A stretch of DNA of 20,082 nt from contig JAEWIK010000160.1 in NCBI GenBank assembly GCA_023387135.1, forward strand, positions 1-20,082, written 5' to 3'. The DNA is from Actinomycetes bacterium. GTDB lineage: Bacteria; Actinomycetota; Actinomycetes; Propionibacteriales; Propionibacteriaceae. The notes below the pieces were generated by a model that worked only from the letters and a program-made list of their open reading frames with translations, had not been told where the DNA came from and made no database searches. This document shows, in pieces, positions 7,658 to 18,652 of this stretch (the first letter of the stretch is position 1; every line of letters starts with the position of its first letter). A program made the position numbers and the translations under genes.

Positions 7658-7666
7658 GATTCCCAT
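7650..7666. promoter_or_regulatory. Zur box
   Basis: ATGAGAATGATTCCCAT is a 17-bp palindrome that is perfect apart from one base pair and the central base. Its core T-G-A-N-A-A-T-G-A-T-T-N-N-C-A matches the AT-centred palindromes bound by actinobacterial Zur. It overlaps the -10 hexamer and the znuA start codon, and a Zur-type gene ends the operon. Zinc-loaded Zur bound here should exclude RNA polymerase. Confidence 0.75.
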
Positions 7667-8630
7667 GACGCTCCCGTTCCGCTCCCTGGCCATCCTCGGT
7701 GCCGCCTCCGCGCTCGTCGCTCTTTCCGCCTGTTCCGGCACGGCGCAGCCAGCGGAGACGGGGGCGGGCGGGAGCGTCCCGCTGAGTGTCGCGGTGGCCT
7801 TCTACCCGTTCCAGTTCGTGAGCGAGCGGGTGGGCGGCGACCTCGTCAAGGTCGAGAACCTCACGTCACCCGGCGCCGAGCCGCACGACCTCGAACTCGC
7901 TCCCAGGCAGGTGGCGCTGCTGTCCTCGGCGGACCTCCTCGTCTACCAGACGGGCTTCCAGCCCGCCGTCGACCAGGCCCTCACCCAGGCACAGCCCAAG
8001 CGGGCTGTCGACACCGCGTCCTTCCTGCAGTTCATGCCGGCGACCGAAGACGAGGACGCCCACGCCGACGAGGGCGACTCCCACGCCGACGAAGGCGGCG
8101 CCCACGGCGGCCTCGACCCTCACGTCTGGCTCGACCCGGCGAACATGGTCACCATCACCGAGCACGTCCGCGACGCCCTCATCGAGGCCCGCCCCGCGGC
8201 GAAGGACACCTTCACCGACAACGCGGCCGCCCTCGTCGGCGAGCTGAAGAAGCTCGACTCCGACTTCTCGTCGGGGCTCGCCGGCTGCCAGATCAAGCCC
8301 GTCGTCACGTCGCACGCCGCCTTCGGCTACCTCGCCCACCGTTACGGCCTGGAGCAGGTGGCCATCCGGGGCCTCGAACCCGACACCGAACCCACGGCGG
8401 TCCGCATCGCCGAGGTGCAGGCGCTGGTGAAGGCCAACGGCGTCACCACCATCTTCTTCGAGACCCTCGTCTCGCCGGTCGTGTCGGAGTCCATCGCCAC
8501 CGACCTCGGGCTGAAGACCGACGTCCTCGATCCGCTGGAAGGCATCACGGCCGATTCCCGCGGAAACGACTACCTTGAGGTGATGCGCTCCAACCTCGCC
8601 TCGCTGGAGGGTGCGAACAAGTGCTCCTGA
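7665..8630 (+). CDS. znuA: Zinc ABC transporter, substrate-binding lipoprotein
   Basis: This 321-residue cluster A-I binding protein captures Zn2+ (possibly Mn2+) outside the membrane and passes it to ZnuB. It begins with a lipoprotein signal (hydrophobic run, then L-S-A-C, lipid cysteine C23). Likely metal ligands are H74 (G-A-E-P-H-D-L-E-L), H153 (L-D-P-H-V-W-L-D-P), H217 (S-H-A-A-F-G-Y-L) and D289 (V-L-D-P-L-E-G). A His/Asp/Glu-rich loop at about 126-148 precedes H153; such loops are characteristic of zinc-specific rather than manganese-specific family members. The frame is open back to a TTG at 7629 and has ATGs at 7650 and 7656. The TTG is part of the -35 element and the other two fall in the -10/Zur box, so the ATG at 7665 is preferred. 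Confidence 0.92.
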   Translation: MTLPFRSLAILGAASALVALSACSGTAQPAETGAGGSVPLSVAVAFYPFQFVSERVGGDLVKVENLTSPGAEPHDLELAPRQVALLSSADLLVYQTGFQPAVDQALTQAQPKRAVDTASFLQFMPATEDEDAHADEGDSHADEGGAHGGLDPHVWLDPANMVTITEHVRDALIEARPAAKDTFTDNAAALVGELKKLDSDFSSGLAGCQIKPVVTSHAAFGYLAHRYGLEQVAIRGLEPDTEPTAVRIAEVQALVKANGVTTIFFETLVSPVVSESIATDLGLKTDVLDPLEGITADSRGNDYLEVMRSNLASLEGANKCS

Positions 8631-9385
8631 ACCCGTCCCAGGCACCGGCGGCGATCCACGCCGTCGGTGTCGACGTGTCCCTCGGCGGTGTCCCCATCGT
8701 CCGCGGTGTCGACCTCGACGTCGCCCAGGGTGAAGCAGTCGCCATCGTCGGCAACAACGGCTCCGGCAAGACGACCCTCATGCGCGCGCTGCTCGGGCTG
8801 GTGCCCCATCGTGGCCTCATCGAGCTGTACGGCACCCCGCTCGAGAGCTTCCGCGACAGGTCCCGCATCGGCTACGTGCCGCAGCGTTCGGGCATCCTCG
8901 TCCAGCAGGCGACGGTCCGCGAGGTGGTGACGAGCGGCACGCTGGGCAGGCGTCGTCCGTTCAGCCTGCTGACGTCCGCCGACAAGGCAGCCATCGCCGG
9001 CGCGCTCGCCAAGGTGGGGCTCACCGCCCAGGCGGGGGTGCCGTTCGTGAGGCTCTCCGGCGGGCAGCAGCAGCGCGTGCTGATAGCCCGCGCGCTCGCC
9101 TCGGGAGCCACCCTCATGGTCTGGGACGAGCCGCTCGCCGGCGTCGACAAGACCACCCAACGGCTGCTCGCAGGAGTGGTCGGCACGCTCGTGGGCGAGG
9201 GCATGACCGTCGTCATGGTGCTCCACGAGTTGGGGCCGCTGGCCGACGTGCTCGACAGGACTGTCCTGCTGCAGGACGGACGGATAGTGCCTCACCTGCC
9301 CGACGCCAGCCCCCACCACGGCGGCCACGAGGTGGCAGACCTCGCCCGCCCGCACCTCCACGACACGGGACTGGAGGCCGTCTGA
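8621..9385 (+). CDS. znuC: Zinc ABC transporter, ATP-binding protein
   Basis: ZnuC (254 residues) hydrolyses ATP to drive zinc import through ZnuB. It has Walker A G-N-N-G-S-G-K-T-T at 44-52, signature L-S-G-G-Q-Q-Q-R starting at 145, Walker B V-W-D-E-P with D169 and E170, and the switch histidine in V-L-H-E-L. The start is a GTG lying inside the last codons of znuA (10-base overlap). A GGAGGG nine bases upstream supports it and suggests translational coupling. Histidines and acidic residues near the end (S-P-H-H-G-G-H-E) could add weak metal binding, as is common in these ATPases. Confidence 0.93.
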   Translation: MLLNPSQAPAAIHAVGVDVSLGGVPIVRGVDLDVAQGEAVAIVGNNGSGKTTLMRALLGLVPHRGLIELYGTPLESFRDRSRIGYVPQRSGILVQQATVREVVTSGTLGRRRPFSLLTSADKAAIAGALAKVGLTAQAGVPFVRLSGGQQQRVLIARALASGATLMVWDEPLAGVDKTTQRLLAGVVGTLVGEGMTVVMVLHELGPLADVLDRTVLLQDGRIVPHLPDASPHHGGHEVADLARPHLHDTGLEAV

Positions 9386-9386
9386 C

Positions 9387-10376
9387 ATGGACTGGCTCTC
9401 GCTCGACTTCATGCAGCGGGCCCTGCTGGCGGCGCTGATCACCGGCGTTACAGCGCCCGCCATCGGCGCCTACATCGTGCAGCGGCGGCTGTCGCTGCTC
9501 GGGGACGGCCTCGGGCACCTCGCCGTCGCGGGGGTCGGCCTGGCGATGCTCACCAACACCGCCCCGCTGCCGCTGGCGATCGCCGTCTGCGTGATCGGCT
9601 CGATCGGCATCGAACTGCTCAGGGAGTCGGGCCGTGCGCAGGGTGACGTGGGCCTGGCCATCATCTTCTACGGCGGCCTGTCGGGCGGCCTGCTGCTGGC
9701 GGCGCTCGCCGGGCAGGGCGCCGGGACGCTCGCCGGGTACCTCTTCGGCTCGCTGCTGACCGTCGGCGTGACCGATCTGTGGGTCATCGCCGGGCTGGGG
9801 GTCGTCATCATCCTGGTGACGGTCGGCATGCTCCCGCAGCTCTTCGCGGTGTCGGCCGACGAACCTTTCGCGCGCTCGATCGGCCTCCCGGTGCGCTGGC
9901 TCAACATCCTCGTCGTCTCGCTCGCGGCGGTCACAGTGACGGTGTCGATGCGGACCGTCGGCCTGCTGCTGGTGAGCGCCCTCATGGTGGTGCCGGTGGC
10001 GACCGCCAACCACCTCGTCACGGGTTTCCGGCGCGGGCTGCTCGCCGCCATGAGCGTGGGCGCCGTGGCCGCCGTCGCCGGCACGATCGGCTCCTACTAC
10101 CTCAACACCGCCCCCGGCGCGCTGATCGTCGTCCTGGCGATCGGGCTGTTCATCGTGAGCTGGCCGCTGGCGCGGCTCGCGCAGGGCAGGACCGACGCCC
10201 CCGTCGAGGTGGGGTCGCCCGACGACGAGCCAGCCGAGACTGTCGTCCCCGAACAGCACCCGCACCTGCACGGGCCGGGCTGCGGGCATCCGGCGGTGGC
10301 CCACGCCGGGCACGTCGACTACGTCCACGACGGCCACCGGCACGCCGAGCACGAGGATCACTATGACGAGCACTGA
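9387..10376 (+). CDS. znuB: Zinc ABC transporter permease with His-rich C-terminal tail
   Basis: ZnuB (329 residues) is the membrane channel of the zinc importer, an ABC-3 family permease with about eight hydrophobic helices. Family segments include Y-I-V-Q-R-R-L-S-L-L-G-D-G-L-G-H near residue 30 (the G-D-x-x-x-H element) and the coupling region D-E-P-F-A-R-S-I-G-L-P. The ATG is one base past the znuC stop and has a GGAGG nine bases upstream. Helices end near residue 270. The last 41 residues (289-329) hold 12 histidines plus one cysteine and several Asp/Glu. This tail is not part of the standard ABC-3 fold. It probably faces the cytoplasm, though topology was not computed, and could buffer or sense zinc. 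The final 14 bases overlap zur. Confidence 0.93.
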   Translation: MDWLSLDFMQRALLAALITGVTAPAIGAYIVQRRLSLLGDGLGHLAVAGVGLAMLTNTAPLPLAIAVCVIGSIGIELLRESGRAQGDVGLAIIFYGGLSGGLLLAALAGQGAGTLAGYLFGSLLTVGVTDLWVIAGLGVVIILVTVGMLPQLFAVSADEPFARSIGLPVRWLNILVVSLAAVTVTVSMRTVGLLLVSALMVVPVATANHLVTGFRRGLLAAMSVGAVAAVAGTIGSYYLNTAPGALIVVLAIGLFIVSWPLARLAQGRTDAPVEVGSPDDEPAETVVPEQHPHLHGPGCGHPAVAHAGHVDYVHDGHRHAEHEDHYDEH

Positions 10377-10779
10377 GTGGAACCGGCAGGCCTCACCGCG
10401 CAAGACCAAGCAGCGCACCGAGATCCGTGAGGTGGTCGAGAGCCTGCAAGGGTTCGCCACCTCGCAGGAGATCCACGACAGGATGCGCCACGAGGGCCTG
10501 GCCGTCGGCCTCGCCACCGTGTACCGGACGCTGGCCTCCATGGCGGCGGCGGGCGAGATCGACGCCATCCGCACCGAGGACGGGCAGGTCGCCTACCGCA
10601 CCTGCTCACCCGGCCACCACCACCACCTCATCTGCAGGTCGTGCGGGCGCACCGACGAGGTCACCGTCCCGGGGCTGGAAGACCTCACCCGCAGCCTGGC
10701 CGCCGAGCACGGTTTCAGCTCGATCGACCACGAATTGGAGTTCTTCGGCACCTGCGCCGACTGCGCGGCGCGCACCTGA
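10363..10779 (+). CDS. zur: Zinc uptake regulator (Fur family)
   Basis: This is a 138-residue Fur-family repressor, most likely Zur. Residues 12-80 form the winged helix, with the characteristic A-T-V-Y-R-T-L-A-S-M at 51-60. The dimerisation domain carries the structural zinc cysteines C91-x-x-C94 and C131-x-x-C134, the sensing block H-H-H-H at 85-88, and later histidines H116 and H123 (D-H-E-L-E). In this family the zinc-loaded form binds palindromic boxes and represses uptake genes. Position at the end of znuACB, with a Zur box at the operon promoter, supports Zur over Fur or PerR. It implies negative feedback on its own synthesis. The ATG overlaps the znuB end and has GAGG six bases upstream. 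Confidence 0.92.
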   Translation: MTSTEWNRQASPRKTKQRTEIREVVESLQGFATSQEIHDRMRHEGLAVGLATVYRTLASMAAAGEIDAIRTEDGQVAYRTCSPGHHHHLICRSCGRTDEVTVPGLEDLTRSLAAEHGFSSIDHELEFFGTCADCAART

Positions 10780-10832
10780 GGCAGCCTCGTGCCGCCTCCG
10801 ATATTCGTGCGCCAAGCATGACGTAAATCTCC

Positions 10833-10846
10833 TTGTCAAGTGGCAA
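10833..10846. promoter_or_regulatory. Palindrome upstream of the PFOR operon, possible operator
   Basis: TTGTCAAGTGGCAA is a 14-bp dyad (TTGTCA-AG-TGGCAA) with a single mismatched pair. Its left arm also resembles a -35 hexamer (five of six to TTGACA), but no good -10 lies at the normal distance. The binding protein is unknown. Confidence 0.3.
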
Positions 10847-10865
10847 AAGTGGGGTCGCTCAAAGG

Positions 10866-10884
10866 GTAGGGTTGCCTAAGTAAA
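10866..10884. promoter_or_regulatory. IdeR/DtxR-like site with candidate -10
   Basis: GTAGGGTTGCCTAAGTAAA agrees with the iron-regulator consensus TTAGGTTAGSCTAACCTAA at roughly 12-13 of 19 positions, strongest in the left half and centre. It contains TAGGGT (10867-10872), a plausible actinobacterial -10 about 38 bases before the start of the operon. The right half-site is poor, so iron control is only a suggestion. Confidence 0.25.
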
Positions 10885-10909
10885 GCTGAGTATCCCCCTC
10901 GAGGTTTCC

Positions 10910-12534
10910 ATGGCTCGTGACATCACCCAACTTCCCAACCTCGCCGCCGAAGGCGGCCGTGTGGCACCGGTACGCAGCCGCATGCCGGTCTACGTGGACC
11001 TGCTGCCGCCCTGCAACAACGGCTGCCCCGCCGGGGAGAACATCCAGGAGTACCTGCGGCTGGTCAAGGCGGGCCAGGACGAAGCGGCCTGGCGGGAGCT
11101 GGTGAAGAACAACCCGTTCCCGGCGATCCACGGGCGCGTCTGCTACCACCCGTGTGAAGCCGCCTGCAACAGGGTCGAGCTCGACGGCGCCGTGTCCATC
11201 CACTCTGTCGAGCGTTACCTCGGCGACCTCGCCATCGAGCGCGGCTGGACCTTCGAGAAGCCGCGCTTCTCCTCCGGACGCCGGGTGCTCGTGGTGGGCG
11301 CCGGGCCCTCCGGCCTCGCCGCCGCCTACCACCTCGCCAAGCTCGGCCACGAGGTGGAGATCAGGGACGCCTCCCCGCTGCCCGGCGGCATGATGCGCTA
11401 CGGCATCCCCGAGTACCGGCTGCCGCGCGGCGTGCTGGACGCCGAGATCCGCCGCCTTGTCGACCTCGGCGTCAGGATCGTCACCGACTACAAGGTCAAG
11501 GACCTGCTGGCCGACCAGGCCGAGGGCGGCTTCGACGCCGTCTTCGTCGCCATCGGCGCGCACCTCTCGCGCCGCGTCGACATCCCCAACCGCGACGCCT
11601 CGAAGATCGTGGACGCCGTGAGCTTCCTGCGTGACGTCGCCAGCGGCGAGCGTCCCGTGATCGGAAGGAAGGTCGCCGTCTACGGCGGCGGCAACACCGC
11701 CATGGACGCCGCCCGCGTCGCCCGCCGGCTGGGCGCCGAGGAGTCGATCATCGTCTACCGCCGCACGTTGGAGCAGATGCCCGCCCACGAGGAGGAGCGC
11801 GAGTCCGCCGAGCGCGAGGGCGTCACCATGAACTGGCTGCGCACCATCTCGAGCGTCGACGAGGCCGACCTCACCGTCGAGATCATGGAACTCGACGAGA
11901 GCGGCCGCGCCGTCGGCACCGGCAGGTTCGAGAAGCTCGAAGCCGACACCGTGATCCTCGCCCTCGGGCAGGAGACCGACTCGTCCTTCCTGCGCCGCGT
12001 CCCCGGCATGCAGTTCGACCACGACGTGGTCAAGGTCGACCCGCGCACGCTCATGACCGGCGTCCCCGGGATCTTCGCCGGCGGCGACGCCGTCCCGTCC
12101 GAGCGCACCGTCACCATCGGCGTCGGGCACGGCAAGCGGGCGGCGCACCAGATCGACTCGTGGCTCGCCGGGCGCGACGCGACCCCGCGTCCCAAGCACC
12201 CGCTGGCGAGCTTCGACAAGCTGCACCTGTGGTACTTCGGCGACACCAGGGCCACCACCCAGCCCGAGCTGGAACCCGCCGAGCGCATCACCGACTTCGA
12301 CGAGATAGTGGGCGGCCTGGACGACGACCAGGCCCACGTCGAAGCCGCGCGCTGCCTGTCCTGCGGCAACTGCTTCGAGTGCGACGGCTGCCTGGGATCC
12401 TGCCCGGAGGATGCGGTCATCAAGCTCGGCAAGGGCTTCAGGTACCGCTTCGACTACGACAAATGCACAGGCTGCGCCACCTGCTACGAGCAGTGCCCGG
12501 TGCACGCCATCGAGATGATCGAGGAGGTAGCACG

Positions 12535-12538
<4 letters not shown>
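10910..12538 (+). CDS. GltD-like FAD/NAD(P) oxidoreductase with C-terminal ferredoxin domain
   Basis: This 542-residue electron-transfer flavoprotein resembles the small subunit of glutamate synthase (GltD) and related PreT/NfnB proteins. Five cysteines (35, 39, 78, 82, 86) sit in the N-terminal Fe-S region. The FAD fold has G-A-G-P-S-G at 130-135 and M-M-R-Y-G-I-P-E-Y-R-L-P at 161-172. The NAD(P) fold has G-G-G-N-T-A-M-D at 259-266, and V-Y-R-R at 282-285 suggests NADPH binding. G-I-F-A-G-G-D-A closes the FAD domain. An added C-terminal segment has C482, 485, 488, 491, 494, 498 and C519, 522, 525, 529, enough for two [4Fe-4S] clusters. It overlaps nifJ by four bases, so it probably moves electrons between PFOR or ferredoxin and NAD(P). 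The start has GAGG five bases upstream. Confidence 0.85.
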
Positions 12539-16107
<3,569 letters not shown>

Positions 16108-16117
16108 AGGAGCAGCC

Positions 16118-17140
16118 ATGCATCTGGAGACCACCTACCTCGGCCTTCCCCTGCGGAACCCGCTGGTGGCGTCGGCAGGACCGCTCTCGCAGACGGTGGA
16201 CGGGGTGCGCGCGCTGGCTGACGGCGGCGTGGGGGCAGTCGTCCTCTACTCCCTGTTCGAGGAGCAGGTGCTCGCCCACGACGCCCGCGTCGAGGCCGAC
16301 GCCGAGTTCGACGACGAGATCGGCAACGCCTACGCCGAGGCGCTGTCGTACTTCCCGTCTGTCGAGTCGCGTCCCGAAGGGCTCGCCAGCCAGTACCTGA
16401 GCCTCGTCGAACGGGCCTCGGCGGCCATCGACGTCCCGCTGATCGCCTCGCTCAACGGCACCTCGGTGGGGTCGTGGACGCGCTTCGCCAGGCAACTGCA
16501 GGAGGCGGGCGCCGCGGCGCTCGAGCTCAACATCTACTTCGTCCCGGGCGACCTGCACCTGACCGGCGACGAGGTCGAGCAGGTGCACGTCGACATCGTC
16601 TCGGCGGTGAAGCAGGCGGTGACCATCCCGGTGGCGGTGAAGCTGTCCCCGCACTTCTCGTCCTTCGGCCAGCTCGCGGGGCGTCTCGTGGCGGCGGGCG
16701 CCGACGGCCTGGTGCTGTTCAACCGCTTCCTGCAGCCCGACGTGGACATCGAGCAACTCGCGGTCGTCCCGGGGGTCGAACTCTCGTCGCGGTCGGACTC
16801 GCGGGTGCCGCGGACGTGGATAGCGGCGCTGCGCAACCGGCTGCAGGTCTCGCTGGCGGCCACCTCGGGGGTCGAGGACGCCACCGACGTGGTGCGCTAC
16901 CTGCTGGCGGGCGCCGACGTGGTGATGACGACGTCGGCGCTGATCCGCAACGGCGCCTCCTACTCCTCCGACCTGCTCGCCGGGCTCGAACAGTGGCTGT
17001 TCCGCAAGGGTTTCAGCGGGGTCGAGCAGGCGCGTGGCCTGCTGTCGGTGCCTGCCGGGGCGGACGCGAACGCCTACCAGCGCGCCGGCTACGTCACGGC
17101 GCTGCAGAAGGCCAAGAGCCGCTACGGCTCCTTCGCCTGA
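16118..17140 (+). CDS. Dihydroorotate dehydrogenase-like FMN-barrel protein
   Basis: This 340-residue TIM-barrel protein belongs to the dihydroorotate dehydrogenase-like group found beside PFOR genes. The start L-G-L-P-L-R-N-P-L-V-A-S-A-G-P, K-L-S-P at 175-178, F-N-R at 201-203 and the phosphate-binding region S-G-V-E-D-A-T-D-V-V-R-Y-L-L-A-G-A-D fit an FMN-binding barrel. The loop that carries the catalytic Cys or Ser in true dihydroorotate dehydrogenases (N-x-S-C-P-N) reads E-L-N-I-Y-F-V-P-G-D at 136-145. The protein contains no cysteine at all. Pyrimidine synthesis is therefore unlikely, and it should not be named pyrD or preA. The start is the ATG with AAAGGAG overlapping the nifJ stop; an open stretch from 16067 is not used. 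It is probably a flavin partner of the PFOR complex, role unknown. Confidence 0.85.
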   Translation: MHLETTYLGLPLRNPLVASAGPLSQTVDGVRALADGGVGAVVLYSLFEEQVLAHDARVEADAEFDDEIGNAYAEALSYFPSVESRPEGLASQYLSLVERASAAIDVPLIASLNGTSVGSWTRFARQLQEAGAAALELNIYFVPGDLHLTGDEVEQVHVDIVSAVKQAVTIPVAVKLSPHFSSFGQLAGRLVAAGADGLVLFNRFLQPDVDIEQLAVVPGVELSSRSDSRVPRTWIAALRNRLQVSLAATSGVEDATDVVRYLLAGADVVMTTSALIRNGASYSSDLLAGLEQWLFRKGFSGVEQARGLLSVPAGADANAYQRAGYVTALQKAKSRYGSFA

Positions 17141-17188
17141 GCGTCCTGCCCACGCCCCGGCGGTGGTGCCCGAGCGGTGCCGGACCAC

Positions 17189-17219
17189 TAGGGTGGTGAA
17201 CCGTCAAGGCATCAGGAGG
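17189..17219 (+). promoter_or_regulatory. Promoter -10 and ribosome-binding site of the glycosyltransferase gene
   Basis: TAGGGT at 17189-17194 resembles an actinobacterial -10 and would start a transcript near 17201. A strong AGGAGG follows at 17214-17219. The in-frame GTGs at 17193 and 17196 fall in the -10 or before the transcript start. The next in-frame GTG is 24 bases past the AGGAGG. The codon at the ideal distance is ATC at 17226. Confidence 0.4.
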
Positions 17220-17225
17220 ACAGCC

Positions 17226-18644
17226 ATCATCGACGAGCCATCGGTGCAACCGGCACAGCCGGAACGGCCGGAACCAGAGTCGGCGGAGTCCGCCCCCGAG
17301 GCAGAGGGCCGGGTGCTCACCATCGCCGAGTTCACCGACAACTACGGCCCCGCCCATTCGGGGATCCTGTACGCGGTGCACTTCCTCGAGGAGCAGGTGC
17401 TGGCGGCCGGCCACAAGCTGCTGCTGGTGGCCCCGGTCGCCAAGGGTCCCAACCCGTTCGCGGGCAACGACAGGCGCCGCGAGATCAGGCTGCCGTCGGT
17501 GCAGCTGCCGGGCACCGGCGTGCGGATCTCGTTGGGCCAGGACTTCGACTACAGGCTCGCCCAGCTCGTCGCGAACCCGCCGGACGTCATCCACGTCCAC
17601 GGCCTGGGAGCCATCGGCCTGCTGGGCATGTGGGTGGCCGAGCGGACCGGCAAGCCGCTCATCATCACCTGGCACACAGATTTCGAGGCGTACGCCGACC
17701 ACTACTGGCACATGGTGCCGATCTTCACCGCCGCCTACAAGGTGTACAAGATGCACCTCAACGGCACCTGGAAGGAACTCAAGCGGCTGCGGTTCAAGCG
17801 GCCGCGCCGCGGGGGCGCACAGGTCGAACTCCTCCAGGTGGCGGCGAACATGCTGGCCGACGCCGACCTGGTCACCACGCCGTCGACCAAGACCGCCAAC
17901 CGCGTGTTGGAGATCGCCCCGCAGGCCAAGGTGCGCGTGGTGCCGTCGGGGACCGACCCGTTGCCGGCCAGCACCCCGATCCCCAGGGCCAAGGGCCCGC
18001 GGCTGCTCTACGTCGGCAGGATCTCGGCGGAGAAGGGCATCGAACTGCTGCTCGACGCGTTCGAGCTGGTCAGGGACAACGTGCCGGACGCCGAGCTCAT
18101 GATCGTCGGGCAGTGGGAGAGCACCCCGCCGGTGCTGCGCAACAAGCTCAAGCGCGCGCAGCGACACGGACGCGTGCGGCTGACCGGGGCGGTGCCCCGC
18201 GAGAAGCTCGGCGGCTACTACGCCTCGGCGGACCTGTTCGTGTTCCCGTCCCTGACCGACACCCAGGCGCTCGTGCTGCACGAGGCCGCCCACGCCGGCC
18301 TGCCGATCGTGCTGGTGGACGACGAACTGCGGCTCGTCGTCGATCCGGGGGTCAACGCCGAGCTCGCCCGTCCCAACGCAGTCTCGCTCGCGGGCGCGCT
18401 CATCAGGATGCTGAGCAGGCTCTCCGACAAGGAGTTCGCCGAACGGGCCGCGGCCCGCAGCCGGGAGCTCGCTGCCCAGTGGACGATCGCCTCGCAGTCG
18501 CGCCAGTTCGTCGACATCTACGAGGCAGTCGCCGACGGCCGTCCCGTCCCGCTCACCGACAACCTGAGCCCCGACTACGGCAGGCGCATCTTCCCGCACC
18601 GCAAGGTCAGGGCCAGCCTCGACTCGGGCCAGGAGAGCGCCTAG
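17226..18644 (+). CDS. GT4-family glycosyltransferase, lipid-glycosyltransferase type
   Basis: This GT-B fold, family 4 glycosyltransferase has about 472 residues. The acceptor-side domain begins after a Pro/Glu-rich lead (about residues 5-28) with V-L-T-I-A-E-F-T-D-N-Y-G-P-A-H-S-G. It includes D-V-I-H-V-H-G and W-H-T-D-F-E-A-Y near 149-155. The donor-side domain has V-P-S-G-T-D-P, G-R-I-S-A-E-K-G at 264-271 and L-T-D-T-Q-A-L-V-L-H-E at 343-353, the nucleotide-sugar binding block. The H-T-x-x-E-x-Y and T-D-T-Q variants resemble diacylglycerol or phosphatidylinositol glycosyltransferases, so a membrane glycolipid product is plausible; donor and acceptor are unknown. Surface Arg/Lys clusters (K-R-L-R-F-K-R-P-R-R) could bind the membrane. 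The start is uncertain: ATC at 17226 fits the ribosome-binding site, while GTG at 17193, 17196 or 17244 are canonical alternatives. Confidence 0.85.
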   Translation: MIDEPSVQPAQPERPEPESAESAPEAEGRVLTIAEFTDNYGPAHSGILYAVHFLEEQVLAAGHKLLLVAPVAKGPNPFAGNDRRREIRLPSVQLPGTGVRISLGQDFDYRLAQLVANPPDVIHVHGLGAIGLLGMWVAERTGKPLIITWHTDFEAYADHYWHMVPIFTAAYKVYKMHLNGTWKELKRLRFKRPRRGGAQVELLQVAANMLADADLVTTPSTKTANRVLEIAPQAKVRVVPSGTDPLPASTPIPRAKGPRLLYVGRISAEKGIELLLDAFELVRDNVPDAELMIVGQWESTPPVLRNKLKRAQRHGRVRLTGAVPREKLGGYYASADLFVFPSLTDTQALVLHEAAHAGLPIVLVDDELRLVVDPGVNAELARPNAVSLAGALIRMLSRLSDKEFAERAAARSRELAAQWTIASQSRQFVDIYEAVADGRPVPLTDNLSPDYGRRIFPHRKVRASLDSGQESA

Positions 18645-18652
18645 CCCCCGGC

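Noticed and set aside
10778..10798. GAGGC...GCCTC inverted repeat just after zur, possible terminator
   Set aside because: The stem is only five base pairs, there is no run of T after it, and a competing GAGGC-A-GCCTC pairing exists. It is too weak to call.
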